A DNA stretch of 64,000 nucleotides from Hydrogenophaga taeniospiralis CCUG 15921 (GCF_001592305.1 NZ_BCWR01000018.1:153285-217284), one strand, 5' to 3'; positions 25,968 through 35,036 are shown, counted from the stretch's first letter. Numbers and translations: made by a program. Notes: generated from the letters alone by a model not told the origin.

Positions 25968-27590
25968 ATGGCAGAGCGTTGGTTATCCGATGTGGTGGTG
26001 GCCGGAGGTGGGCTGGCCGGCATCGTCACGGCGCTGGAAGCGCTGCGCGCGGGCCAGAGCGTGACGCTGGTGGACCGCGACACGCCCGAGCGCTTCGGCG
26101 GCCTGGCGCTGTGGGCCTTTGGCGGCATGGCGCTGGTGGGCACGCCGCTGCAGGCGCGCATGAAGATCCCCGACACGCCCGAGCGGGCGCTGCGCGACTG
26201 GCTGCGCTTTGGCGAACTGCCCCCCGACGACGAGCACGCCCTGCAGTGGGCGCGCCACTACGTGGAGCATTCGCGCACCGGGGTGTACGACTGGCTGCTG
26301 GGCGAAGGCGTGACCTTCATGCCCGCGGTGAACTGGGTGGAGCGCGGGCTGAACGGCGACGGCAACAGCCTGCCGCGTTACCACATCGTCTGGGGCACCG
26401 CGCGCGAACTCACCCGCCGCCTGGTGGCCGCCCTGCGCGAGGCCGGCCAGGGCGGGCGCCTGACCGTGCTGCACGGCCACCGCATCACCGCGCTGGAGCA
26501 GCAGGCCGGCCAGCTGGCCGGGGCGGTGGCGGTGGACGAAGCCAGCGGGGCCGAGCTGCACCTGCAGGCGCCGGTGGTGGTGCTGGCCATGGGCGGTATC
26601 AACGGCAGCCACGCGCAGACCCGCGCCAACTGGCCGCCAGACCGCCCCCTGCCCGCCACCCTGCTCAACGGCGCCCACCCGTTCGCCGACGGCCGGCTGC
26701 ACCACTGGGTGGCCGACCACCTGGGCGGGCACATCGCCCACGCGGGCGAGATGTGGAACTACGCCGCCGGCTTCCCCCACCCCTTCCCGCATTTCGAGGG
26801 CCATGGCCTGTCCAGCATTCCCTGCAAATCGGCCCTGTGGCTGAACCACCGGGGCGAGCGCATCGGCCCCGAGCCGCTGGTGACCGGCTTCGACACCCAC
26901 TGGCTGTGCCAGCGCGTGGCCGCGCAGGAAAAGCCCTGGACCTGGCACCTGCTGAACTGGCGCATCGCGGCCAAGGAGTTCGCCATTTCGGGGGCCGAAC
27001 ACAACCAGCGCATCCGCGACCGGCAGATGCCGCAGTTCCTGAAAGAGACGCTGCTGGGCAACCACCGCCTGGTGCGCCAGATGCAGCGCGAGAGCCGCCA
27101 CTTTCTGGTGGACGACACGCTCGCCGGGCTGGCCGCGAAGATGAACGCGCTGACCTGTTCGCACGACATCGACCCCGCCACGCTGCAGGCCACCGCCGAC
27201 GCCTTCGACGCCAACTTCGCCCACGGCAACCGGCTGCACAACGACGACCAGATCCGCCGCATCCAGCACGCCCGCCAATGGGGCCCCGACCGGCTGCGCA
27301 CCTGCAAACCCGCCCCGCTGCAGATGCGCGGGGCCGGGCCGTACATCGCCGTGCAGATGCAGCTCATCACCCGCAAGAGCCTGGGCGGCCTGCGCACCGA
27401 CCTGCAAAGCCGCGTGCTCGATGCGGCGGGCCAGCCCATCGCCGGCCTCTACTGCGTGGGCGAAGCGGCCGGCTTTGGCGGCGGCGGGGCCAACGGCAAA
27501 CGCTCGCTGGAAGGCACGTTTCTGCCCGGCTGCATCCTCACCGCGCGGGCCGCGGCGCGCTCCATCGCCGCCGGACGTGCGGCCGGCTGA
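25968..27590 (+). CDS. FAD-binding dehydrogenase (ketosteroid-dehydrogenase-like)
   Basis: 540 residues. N-terminal dinucleotide-binding VVVAGGGLAGIVTALEALRAG (FAD), an acidic LVDRD strand end, and a C-terminal GLYCVGEAAGFGGGGANGKRSLEGTF segment that closes the FAD site as in fumarate-reductase/KstD-type flavoproteins. It belongs to a group annotated only as FAD-binding dehydrogenase; the substrate is unknown. The ATG at 25968 follows AAGGAG at 8-base spacing. It is first in an apparent operon with a BASS transporter and a ThDP enzyme. Confidence 0.78.
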   Translation: MAERWLSDVVVAGGGLAGIVTALEALRAGQSVTLVDRDTPERFGGLALWAFGGMALVGTPLQARMKIPDTPERALRDWLRFGELPPDDEHALQWARHYVEHSRTGVYDWLLGEGVTFMPAVNWVERGLNGDGNSLPRYHIVWGTARELTRRLVAALREAGQGGRLTVLHGHRITALEQQAGQLAGAVAVDEASGAELHLQAPVVVLAMGGINGSHAQTRANWPPDRPLPATLLNGAHPFADGRLHHWVADHLGGHIAHAGEMWNYAAGFPHPFPHFEGHGLSSIPCKSALWLNHRGERIGPEPLVTGFDTHWLCQRVAAQEKPWTWHLLNWRIAAKEFAISGAEHNQRIRDRQMPQFLKETLLGNHRLVRQMQRESRHFLVDDTLAGLAAKMNALTCSHDIDPATLQATADAFDANFAHGNRLHNDDQIRRIQHARQWGPDRLRTCKPAPLQMRGAGPYIAVQMQLITRKSLGGLRTDLQSRVLDAAGQPIAGLYCVGEAAGFGGGGANGKRSLEGTFLPGCILTARAAARSIAAGRAAG

Positions 27591-27630
27591 GCCATTCTTT
27601 CGCTCCCCAAAAAAATAGCCAGGAGACTCC

Positions 27631-28509
27631 ATGCAAGGTGACGTGATTTCGGGCGTGATGCTGCCGCTGATACTGGCTTTCATCATGTTTTCGCTCGGCC
27701 TGGGGCTCACCCCCGCCGACTTCCGCCGCATCCTGGCGCAGCCGCGCGCGCTGCTGGTGGGCGTGTTGTGCCACTTCGTGCTGCTGCCGCTGGTGTGTTA
27801 CCTGATGCTCACCACCCTGGGCATCACGGGCGTGTTCGCCGTGGGCTTCATGATCCTGGCGGCCTGCCCCACCGGCAGCACCTCCAACCTGCTGACCTAC
27901 CTGGCGCGTGGCGACGTGGCGCTGGCGCTGAGCTTCACCGCCGTGGCCAGCGTTATGACGATCTTCACCCTGCCCTTCGTCGTCACCTGGGCGCTGGGCC
28001 ACTTTCTGGGCGCGGCGCGCGCAGTGAACGTGCCCGTGGGCCTGATGATGGGCCAGGTGGCCCTGGTACTCGGCGTGCCGGTGAGCCTGGGCATGTGGGC
28101 GCGCCACCGCTGGCCCGCCCGGGCTCAGCGCTTCGAGCCCACAGCCACGCGCGTGGCCACCGTGCTGTTTGTGCTGATCGTGCTGCTGGCCGTGGTGAAA
28201 AACTGGGCCCTGCTGCGCGACAACTTCGCCTCGCTCGCGCCGTTTGCGCTCGCGCTCAACATCACCATGCTCTGCCTGGGCCTCGGGGTGGCGCGGGCGG
28301 TCCGCCTCTCGCGCCGCCAGTCGGTCACGCTGGGCATCGAGACGGCGGTGCAGAACGCCGCCCTGGCGCTGGTGATCGCCAGCAGCGTGCTGAAAGACGA
28401 CGCCATGGCCATACCCGGCGCGCTGTACGGCGTGCTCATGTACGCCGGCGGGCTGGTGTTTGCGCTCGCCATGCGGCGCTTTGCCAACACGCAGCCCCAC
28501 GCCGCCTGA
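27631..28509 (+). CDS. Bile acid:sodium symporter (BASS) family transporter
   Basis: 292 residues with about nine to ten hydrophobic helices. Typical BASS features: the FSLGLGLTPADFRRIL opening, MILAACPTGSTSNLLTYLARGDVALALS (about 70-95; the sodium-site region), and GIETAVQNAALALVIASS near 235, the crossover helix. BASS proteins import organic anions, including bile acids and small 2-oxo or aromatic acids. Placement between a flavin dehydrogenase and a ThDP enzyme suggests it imports their substrate. Ribosome binding site CAGGAG. Confidence 0.82.
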   Translation: MQGDVISGVMLPLILAFIMFSLGLGLTPADFRRILAQPRALLVGVLCHFVLLPLVCYLMLTTLGITGVFAVGFMILAACPTGSTSNLLTYLARGDVALALSFTAVASVMTIFTLPFVVTWALGHFLGAARAVNVPVGLMMGQVALVLGVPVSLGMWARHRWPARAQRFEPTATRVATVLFVLIVLLAVVKNWALLRDNFASLAPFALALNITMLCLGLGVARAVRLSRRQSVTLGIETAVQNAALALVIASSVLKDDAMAIPGALYGVLMYAGGLVFALAMRRFANTQPHAA

Positions 28510-28553
28510 GCAAACCGCCCCCTTTTCGCATCCACCCCGCCCAGGAGACCCCC

Positions 28554-30224
28554 ATGCCCAACGGCGCACAAGCCCTCATGAAAACGCTGGTGGACGCCGG
28601 CGTCGACGTCTGCTTCACCAACCCCGGCACCAGCGAAATGCACTTCGTGGCAGCGCTCGACCACGAGCCGCGCATGCGCGCCGTGCTGGCCCTGTTTGAA
28701 GGCGTGGCCACCGGCGCGGCCGACGGCTACGCCCGCATGGCCGGCAAGCCCGCCGCCACCCTGCTGCACCTGGGCTGCGGCCTGGGCAACGGCCTGGCCA
28801 ACCTGCACAACGCCCGCAAAGGCCGGGTGCCGGTGGTCAACATCGTGGGCGACCACGCCACCTTCCACACCGTTTACGACGCCCAGTTGCAGTCCGACAT
28901 AGAAACCGTGGCCCGCAACGTGTCGCCCGGCTTCGTGCGCACCTCGCAAACCACCGCCGAACTCTGCCGCGACGCGGCCGACGCCATCACCGCCGCGCGC
29001 GGCCTGCCCGGGCAGGTGGCCACGCTCATCTTGCCGGCCGACGTGTCGTGGGGCGAAGGCGGCGAGCCCTGCCCACCGCCGCCGCTGCCCCAGCCCGAAG
29101 CCGCCAGCGACGCCACGGTGAGCGCCATCGCGCAAGCCATTTCGCAAGCCGCGCGCTCGGGTGGCAAAACGGCCTTTCTGCTCGGCGGCCAGGCGCTGCG
29201 CGAGCCCGGCCTGCTGGCCGCCGCGCGGGTGGCCGCGCACAGCGGCGTGAAGCTGCTGGCCGAGGTGTTCCCCACCCGGCTGGAGCGCGGCGCCGGCCTG
29301 CCACCGGTGGAGCGCATCGCCTACCTGGCCGAAATGGCCGGCGTGCAGCTGGCCGAGGTTCAACACCTCGTGCTGGTGGACGCCAAGGCCCCCGTTTCCT
29401 TCTTTGCCTACCCCGGCAAAAAAAGCGACCTCGTGCCCGACACCTGCACCGTGCACACCCTGGCCAGCCCCGAGCAAGACGCCGTGGGCAGCCTGCACAA
29501 GCTCGCCGCCGCCCTGGGCGCGGCCCAGGCCCAGCCCGCGCTGCAAGCCGCGCAGCGCCCCGGCCGCCCGCGCGGCAAGCTCAACGCCGCCAAGGTCTGC
29601 AAAGCCGTGGGCCACCTGCTGCCCGAACACGCCATCGTCATCGACGAAGCCATCACCTCGGGCCTCATGCTCTCGGCCATGACCGCCGGCGCGCCGCGCC
29701 ACGACCTCATCACCCTCACCGGCGGCGCCATCGGCCAGGGCCTGCCCAACGCCGTGGGCGCCGCCATTGCCTGCCCCACCCGGCCCGTGCTCGCGCTCAT
29801 TGGCGACGGCACCGCCATGTACACCCTGCAAGCGCTCTGGACCATGGCGCGCGAGCAGCTCAACGTCACCTCCATCATCTTCAACAACGCCTCGTACTCC
29901 GTGCTCAACGTGGAGCTGGAGCGCGTGGGCGCCACCGAGGCCGGCCCCAAGGCCAAGTCGCAACTGGACCTGCACGGCCCGGTGCTCCACTTCGCCCAGC
30001 TCGCCCAGGGCATGGGCGTGCACGGCGTGCGCGCCACCACCACCGAAGACTTCTTGAAAGCGCTCGAATACGCGCTGGCCCACCCCGGGCCGCACCTGAT
30101 TGAAGCGGTGGTGCCCGAATCGCTCAGCGGCGCCAAGCGCAAGCTACTGCCCTGGCTGCTGCGCTCCCTGCCCAATCTGCCCCAGCCCGTGGCCCAGGCG
30201 CTGAAACGCAAGATCGCGCCGTAA
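28554..30224 (+). CDS. ThDP-dependent enzyme, acetolactate-synthase-like
   Basis: 556 residues with the three-domain layout of this superfamily: an N-terminal pyrimidine domain (GVDVCFTNPGTSEMHFVAAL, then FEGVATGAADGYARM with the activating Glu), a central domain, and a C-terminal diphosphate domain with IGDGTAMYTLQALWTMARE running to FNNASY. Homologues are labelled acetolactate synthase large subunit or benzoylformate-decarboxylase-like; no small subunit gene is nearby, so branched-chain synthesis is unlikely. It probably cleaves or condenses a 2-oxo acid from the compound handled by the operon. The ATG at 28554 follows AGGAG. Confidence 0.8.
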   Translation: MPNGAQALMKTLVDAGVDVCFTNPGTSEMHFVAALDHEPRMRAVLALFEGVATGAADGYARMAGKPAATLLHLGCGLGNGLANLHNARKGRVPVVNIVGDHATFHTVYDAQLQSDIETVARNVSPGFVRTSQTTAELCRDAADAITAARGLPGQVATLILPADVSWGEGGEPCPPPPLPQPEAASDATVSAIAQAISQAARSGGKTAFLLGGQALREPGLLAAARVAAHSGVKLLAEVFPTRLERGAGLPPVERIAYLAEMAGVQLAEVQHLVLVDAKAPVSFFAYPGKKSDLVPDTCTVHTLASPEQDAVGSLHKLAAALGAAQAQPALQAAQRPGRPRGKLNAAKVCKAVGHLLPEHAIVIDEAITSGLMLSAMTAGAPRHDLITLTGGAIGQGLPNAVGAAIACPTRPVLALIGDGTAMYTLQALWTMAREQLNVTSIIFNNASYSVLNVELERVGATEAGPKAKSQLDLHGPVLHFAQLAQGMGVHGVRATTTEDFLKALEYALAHPGPHLIEAVVPESLSGAKRKLLPWLLRSLPNLPQPVAQALKRKIAP

Positions 30225-30381
30225 AGGCCCAAGCCGACGCGAAGAAGAAAGAAGGCACCAACAAGGCACAAACGCCAGCGCGGCGTGTGCCAAATCACGC
30301 ACACCCGGGCCCATACCCCTTGCTGTACGGGTAACAAGACGTACAGAATGGCTCCCAGAAAAAACCACATCAGGGAGCCCT

Positions 30382-30897
30382 GTGGACATCCGCATCGACC
30401 GCGAACTCACGCACCCGCAGGTGATCGCCCTGCTGGAAGAGCACATGGCCGGCATGCACGCCGAGTCACCCCCCGAGAGCGTGCACGCGCTCGACCTGAG
30501 CAGCCTGCGCCGCCCCGAGATCACCTTCCTGACCGCGTGGCGCCGCGGCGGCAATGGCAACGGCGATGACTCCCAAGATCAGCTGTTGGCCTGCGGCGCC
30601 ATCAAAGAGCTGACGCCCAGCACCCCCACCCAGGGCGGGCACGGAGAGATCAAGTCCATGCGCACCGCCGCCCGCCACCTGCGCCAAGGCGCCGCCCAAG
30701 CCGTCCTCACCGAACTGCTCGCCATCGCCCGGCAACGCGGCTACGCCCGCGTGAGCCTGGAAACCGGCACCACGCCAGGATTTGAAGCGGCGGTTGCGAT
30801 GTACCGGAAATTCGGGTTCGTGGATTGCGGGCCGTTTGCGGATTACCGGGAGGATCCGTTTAGTCGGTTTATGACGAAGGCACCGGATGGGTTATGA
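30382..30897 (+). CDS. GNAT-family N-acetyltransferase
   Basis: 171 residues from a GTG with AGGGAG upstream. GNAT core: GEIKSMRTAARHLRQGAAQA (about 92-111, acetyl-CoA pyrophosphate loop of the R/Q-x2-G-x-A type), then RVSLETG and AVAMYRKFGFVDCGPF. This subgroup is close to PhnO/YsnE-like acetyltransferases of unknown substrate. It is the last gene of host-like composition before the AT-rich islet. Confidence 0.8.
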   Translation: MDIRIDRELTHPQVIALLEEHMAGMHAESPPESVHALDLSSLRRPEITFLTAWRRGGNGNGDDSQDQLLACGAIKELTPSTPTQGGHGEIKSMRTAARHLRQGAAQAVLTELLAIARQRGYARVSLETGTTPGFEAAVAMYRKFGFVDCGPFADYREDPFSRFMTKAPDGL

Positions 30898-31084
30898 AAG
30901 AGATCCACGAATATCAAGGCGTGCAAGACAAGACTTTAATCCGACCAAAGGCCTCTGCATTTTTGAAAATATTGGCCTCATAAAGAGCAAATATGACTAC
31001 CGATCTATCTTAAATTTTCGCCACACCACGCCCTCTAAAACCTTAAATCAAGACTTGATAACAAACACATAAGAAAGAAACGCA
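30898..31084 (+). promoter_or_regulatory. AT-rich leader of the OLD-UvrD module
   Basis: Composition changes abruptly to AT-rich right after the acetyltransferase stop. The segment holds a perfect 6-1-6 dyad ATCAAGACTTGAT (31047-31059), 25 bases before the nuclease ATG, which may be an operator. I cannot fix a -35/-10 pair. The short open frame across it (30887-31072) has no ribosome binding site or recognisable product. Confidence 0.4.
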
Positions 31085-32896
31085 ATGCGAATCACAAAAT
31101 TAAAAGTTGAAAATTTTCGCGGAATCAAAAATGGCGGGCTATTAATACCATCCCATGCTGTCATGGTGGGCGACAACAACATTGGAAAATCCTCAATATT
31201 GGAAGCAATTGATTTAGTTCTTGGCCCTGAGAGATTGTCACGTCGACCAGTTATTGATGAACACGACTTTTATGCCGGCCAATACATCAACAATGAAGGA
31301 ACGCCCATTTCTATTAACATCGAAGTGGTCGTTTCAGATCTAAGCGAAGATCAGACCAGACACTTTCGCGACCATATTGAATGGTGGGATGAAGAGATTC
31401 AAGCACTTCTTGATGGCCCCCCACCAGAGGGCACAGATAAGCCCTCTGTAAAACCTGCATTACGCGTTGGTTTTACAGGTAGTTATGACGCAGAAGAAGA
31501 CGATTTTATCGGATCAACGCGCTTCATGTCTCCTCCTAAAGACGACGGAAGCTATGATTCATTTAAGACTTCAGACAAAAGACTATGCGGTTTTCTATAT
31601 CTCAGAACATTACGAACAGGGAGCCGGGCTCTAAGTCTTGAGCGTGGTTCCTTACTGGACATTATTCTAAGATTGCAAAAGGATAAGAGTTTCAAAATCT
31701 GGGAAGAAATATTGGAGCAACTCCGCATCCTACCTGTCGCAGATAAGCCTGAATTTGGAATAAGTGAGATCTTGTCAAGCGTGCAATCTGCGATTCGGGG
31801 ATTTATGCCTGCCGACTCCTTCAGCAGTCCTCATATGCGAGTATCTGACCTCACCAGGGACACGTTGCGTAAAACACTGACTGTATTCATGGAGACCGGG
31901 GCAAAACGTGAGGATGGCACCGAATATGCCGCGCCTTTTCAACATCAAGGTACAGGCACTATAAACACGTTGGTGCTGGCATTGCTTTCACTAATCGCAG
32001 ATCTTAGGCAGAATGTTATTTTCGCCATGGAGGAGCCGGAAATTGCAATTCCCCCTCACACACAAAAACGGATCATTGATGGAGTCCGAAAGAAGTCTGC
32101 TCAAGCCATTTTTACCTCCCACTCGCCATATGTGCTTGAGGAATTCAAGCCAGAACAGGTGTTAGTTTTAACTCGAAACAATGGCATTCTATCTGCTGTC
32201 CCCGCCACATATCCCCCATCAGTTAAACCCAAGGGGTATAAGACAGAAGTTCGAAAGCGATTCTGTGAAGCATTGCTTTCCCGCAGAGTTCTGATCGCCG
32301 AAGGCAGAACTGAATACGACGCCTATCCGGCTGCCGCCCGTCGATTGCACGAGCTACATCCTGAAAAATTCCGCTCTCTCGAAGCATTAGGGGTCGCTAT
32401 TATTGATGCAGAGACAGATTCCCAAGTTGCGCTATTGGGAGAGCACTACAAAAAGCTGGGGAAAATTGTTTTTGCCGTCTTCGATCAACAGTCTCCAGAG
32501 CAGCGAGCCGCAATTCAAGCCACCATCAAATATCCTTATGAGGCAGCTGAAAAGGGGTTTGAAAACGTCTTATTGAATGGAACAACTGAGGTTGCCATCC
32601 GACGATATGCCGCAAGCCTGATAGATGATGGAGAGTGGCCAACCCACCTCATATCGAAAACACCTACAGCTGCAATGCCTTATCCAGATCTTCTCGCAAG
32701 CATGCGTGATTTCTTCAAATGGGCAAAAGGACATGGTGCAGCAGCGGATTTCCTGCTGTCTTGCTCACAAGAAGAAATGCCAAAGTTCATAGTCGATACA
32801 CTTATCGCAATTCAAACTGTGATCGAACCAAAAAATATTGAAATTGGAATTGAGGCAATGGCGAATATTGACCCATTCTCCGGGTCGGCTACCTAA
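31085..32896 (+). CDS. OLD-family ATPase-nuclease (GajA-like)
   Basis: 603 residues. N-terminal ABC-type ATPase: KVENFRGIKNG, Walker A VGDNNIGKSS (about 30-39), HQGTGTINTLVLALLSL signature region (about 283), Walker B VIFAMEEPEIAIPP (about 317-330), and FTSHSPYVLEE H-loop. A C-terminal Toprim nuclease domain follows: VLIAEGRTEYDAY (about 408) and FAVFDQQSPE (about 464). The canonical second Asp of the Toprim DxD is replaced by Gln (DQQ). It is followed, with a one-base overlap (TAATG), by a UvrD-like helicase; the pair has the architecture of the Gabija anti-phage system, where GajA nicks DNA when nucleotide levels fall. Its AT-rich codon use differs from all neighbours. Confidence 0.8.
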   Translation: MRITKLKVENFRGIKNGGLLIPSHAVMVGDNNIGKSSILEAIDLVLGPERLSRRPVIDEHDFYAGQYINNEGTPISINIEVVVSDLSEDQTRHFRDHIEWWDEEIQALLDGPPPEGTDKPSVKPALRVGFTGSYDAEEDDFIGSTRFMSPPKDDGSYDSFKTSDKRLCGFLYLRTLRTGSRALSLERGSLLDIILRLQKDKSFKIWEEILEQLRILPVADKPEFGISEILSSVQSAIRGFMPADSFSSPHMRVSDLTRDTLRKTLTVFMETGAKREDGTEYAAPFQHQGTGTINTLVLALLSLIADLRQNVIFAMEEPEIAIPPHTQKRIIDGVRKKSAQAIFTSHSPYVLEEFKPEQVLVLTRNNGILSAVPATYPPSVKPKGYKTEVRKRFCEALLSRRVLIAEGRTEYDAYPAAARRLHELHPEKFRSLEALGVAIIDAETDSQVALLGEHYKKLGKIVFAVFDQQSPEQRAAIQATIKYPYEAAEKGFENVLLNGTTEVAIRRYAASLIDDGEWPTHLISKTPTAAMPYPDLLASMRDFFKWAKGHGAAADFLLSCSQEEMPKFIVDTLIAIQTVIEPKNIEIGIEAMANIDPFSGSAT

Positions 32897-34629
32897 TGAA
32901 CGCCATCATTGAGCTATCTGAATCAAGAAAGGCCTTATTGGCCACAACGGGAAATGCCATCGTCCTAGGCGGACCTGGCTCGGGAAAAACGACGATAGCA
33001 CTCCTCAAAGCCGATCAGGAGATCCGGTCAGGGGCACTGAAGCCGGGTCAACGGATACTTTTCTTAAGTTTTGCGCGAGCTACTGTTGCCCGCGTGGCCC
33101 AACATGCCGAAAAGCTACTCTCCTCAAAGGACTTCGCGTCACTGGAGATAAATACCTATCACGGATTCACTTGGAACCTTCTACGTAGTCATGGCTACTT
33201 GATACGAGATGGAAGATCGATCAATCTGTTGCCCCCTCCAGAAGCAGCAGCGCGACTATCAACATTCAAGTCGCAAGAAGATCGACTAAATGAAAAGCGA
33301 CGACTATTCATTGAAGATGGCCTTCTTCATTTCGACCTATTCGCAGAGACTGCAGCGATTCTTCTGACTCGCAGCAGATCATTACATCAAATCATTTGCG
33401 ATGCATACCCCATCATTATTTTGGATGAATTCCAGGATACAAACCGAGATGAATGGTCATTAATACGTTCAATCGGACAACAAAGTCGTATTCTTGCTTT
33501 AGCAGATGCAGAACAGCGTATTTATGAGTTCCGAGGTGCAGATCCGAAGCGGATAAGCGAATTTATTGCAGATTTTTCGCCTTGTACATTTGACTTTGGA
33601 TCGGAAAATCATCGCAGCAATGGCACAGATATTGGCACCTTCGGCAACGATCTCCTCACCAAATCGAATATTGGAAGGAAATATTCAAATGTTACGATTG
33701 AATCATACGGATTTTATCGAGGACGCAATCATCTTTTCCCATTGAAGGCTGCGGTACTTAAGAGCCTTCGAAGACTCGTCAAAGATAGCAAAAATCAGTG
33801 GTCACTTGCGATTTTAGTCCCAACAAAACAGCTAATGCTACAGACCTCTGATTATTTGAGCGCGGACACTGATGGCTTTCCCTCGCTCAATCATGATGTT
33901 GCTCTTGATACCGAGGCACCATCCTTGGCTGCAGTTCTTATCGCGTCATTATTGGAAGGTGGTCTAAGTTCTGCAGAAATTGCGCGGCGACTTGTCAGCA
34001 ACCTATGCGTTCATATTCGTGGACGTAAAGGGGCGAAGCTACCAAATCAAACCGAGCTAGATTTAGTCAATGCCATGGACGGTTATTTAGCTTCCGGCAC
34101 AATCAAAGGACCGAAGAGAAAAAAAATCATTGAAGCTGCTAAAGAGGTAGCGCAAGCACGGTTTGATCTATACCTTTCCGGCGATCCTGGCATTGATTGG
34201 CTTACAATCCGAAACCTACTTCATTCAAGTGGTGTCGACGTAATCCAGCAAGTAGCCGCAGACGCGAAATATCTTAGACTTCTGCACAAAGGTGCTGCCT
34301 TGCGTTCCCGGCTTAATGAACTTTGGCGGTCAACAGGCACGTACTCTGGTGCAGAGATTGCGGTTCGAGACGCACTCCTTCAAGAGCACTTTTCCGCATC
34401 CCTGAGGGATTGGAAAGGAATCCATGTGATGACTATTCATAAATCCAAAGGTAAGGAGTTCAGTGAAGTAATAGTTTATGAAGGCACTCATCAAGGAAAA
34501 ATTCTTCGAGGTAATGCCACCGAGACTGAGAGCGCACAAGCATTGCTCGCATTACGAGTTGCTGTGACTAGGGCCATGAAGCAAGCAACGATTCTGACCC
34601 CATCAACTGATCGGTGCCCGTTTCTCTAA
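32896..34629 (+). CDS. UvrD-like superfamily 1 helicase (GajB-like)
   Basis: 577 residues. SF1 motifs in order: GGPGSGKTTIALL (Walker A, about 25), FLSFARATVARVAQHA (Ia), IIILDEFQDTNRDEW (II, about 175), LADAEQRIYEFRGAD (III), SENHRSN (IV), VMTIHKSKGKEFSEVIVYEG (V, near 515) and RVAVTRAMKQATIL (VI). All catalytic motifs look intact. The gene starts inside the stop of the OLD nuclease gene, so the two are translated together. It is somewhat longer than the typical GajB of about 500 residues. In Gabija the helicase partner is needed for defence and assembles on a GajA tetramer. Confidence 0.82.
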   Translation: MNAIIELSESRKALLATTGNAIVLGGPGSGKTTIALLKADQEIRSGALKPGQRILFLSFARATVARVAQHAEKLLSSKDFASLEINTYHGFTWNLLRSHGYLIRDGRSINLLPPPEAAARLSTFKSQEDRLNEKRRLFIEDGLLHFDLFAETAAILLTRSRSLHQIICDAYPIIILDEFQDTNRDEWSLIRSIGQQSRILALADAEQRIYEFRGADPKRISEFIADFSPCTFDFGSENHRSNGTDIGTFGNDLLTKSNIGRKYSNVTIESYGFYRGRNHLFPLKAAVLKSLRRLVKDSKNQWSLAILVPTKQLMLQTSDYLSADTDGFPSLNHDVALDTEAPSLAAVLIASLLEGGLSSAEIARRLVSNLCVHIRGRKGAKLPNQTELDLVNAMDGYLASGTIKGPKRKKIIEAAKEVAQARFDLYLSGDPGIDWLTIRNLLHSSGVDVIQQVAADAKYLRLLHKGAALRSRLNELWRSTGTYSGAEIAVRDALLQEHFSASLRDWKGIHVMTIHKSKGKEFSEVIVYEGTHQGKILRGNATETESAQALLALRVAVTRAMKQATILTPSTDRCPFL

Positions 34630-34802
34630 TCTTGGCAGCTACCGAGCAATCCCTGCTACTGGCGCGGCGGCGGCACGAGGTCAACTCTTGCCTTTGCCCC
34701 TTAACCGAGCCGCAAGGTCGGCGTGCAGGCCCTGTTGGGGCATCGGTGGCGCATCGCGCGACGGCGCCATATACCCGCGACATATCCCACCAGGAGGCAG
34801 TC

Positions 34803-35036
34803 ATGAGCATCACCACCGTCTTCACCAACAACCGTTCGCAGGCCGTGCGCCTGCCGGATGACGTGCGACTGCCCGAAGGCGTCAAAAGAGTGCAGGTGCG
34901 GGCGCGCGGCATGGACCGCATCATTTCCCCGGTCGGCCACACCTGGGACGCGTTCTTTTTGAACGGGCCACAGGCGTCCGACGACTTCATGGCAGAACAC
35001 GCCACGCAAGAACAAGCCGAGCGCAAATCGTTCTGA
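34803..35036 (+). CDS. VapB-type antitoxin, orphan
   Basis: 77 residues with AGGAGG 5 bases before the ATG. The N-terminus TTVFTNNRSQAVRLPDDVRLPEGVKRVQV is the AbrB/MazE swapped-hairpin pattern of VapB antitoxins. No vapC follows: the next gene is convergent and starts 23 bases downstream. It is either an orphan repressor or the remains of a module whose toxin was lost. It sits at the right edge of the AT-rich islet but has host-like composition. Confidence 0.72.
   Translation: MSITTVFTNNRSQAVRLPDDVRLPEGVKRVQVRARGMDRIISPVGHTWDAFFLNGPQASDDFMAEHATQEQAERKSF

Noticed and set aside
27768..28553. Extension of the ThDP enzyme frame back through the BASS transporter gene
   Set aside because: The extension is an out-of-frame reading of the transporter; the conserved start with AGGAG is at 28554.
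28554..30224. Calling the ThDP enzyme IlvB of branched-chain synthesis
   Set aside because: No ilvN/ilvC neighbours, and the operon context is catabolic with a transporter and AraC regulator.
30887..31072. 61-codon frame at the left edge of the AT-rich islet
   Set aside because: No ribosome binding site, overlaps the acetyltransferase end, and no recognisable motif; more likely leader DNA.
31085..34629. Reading the OLD-UvrD pair as a RecB/AddAB-type or PARIS-type system
   Set aside because: There is no RecB-like nuclease domain in the helicase and no AriB-like partner; ATPase-Toprim plus UvrD in this order fits Gabija better.
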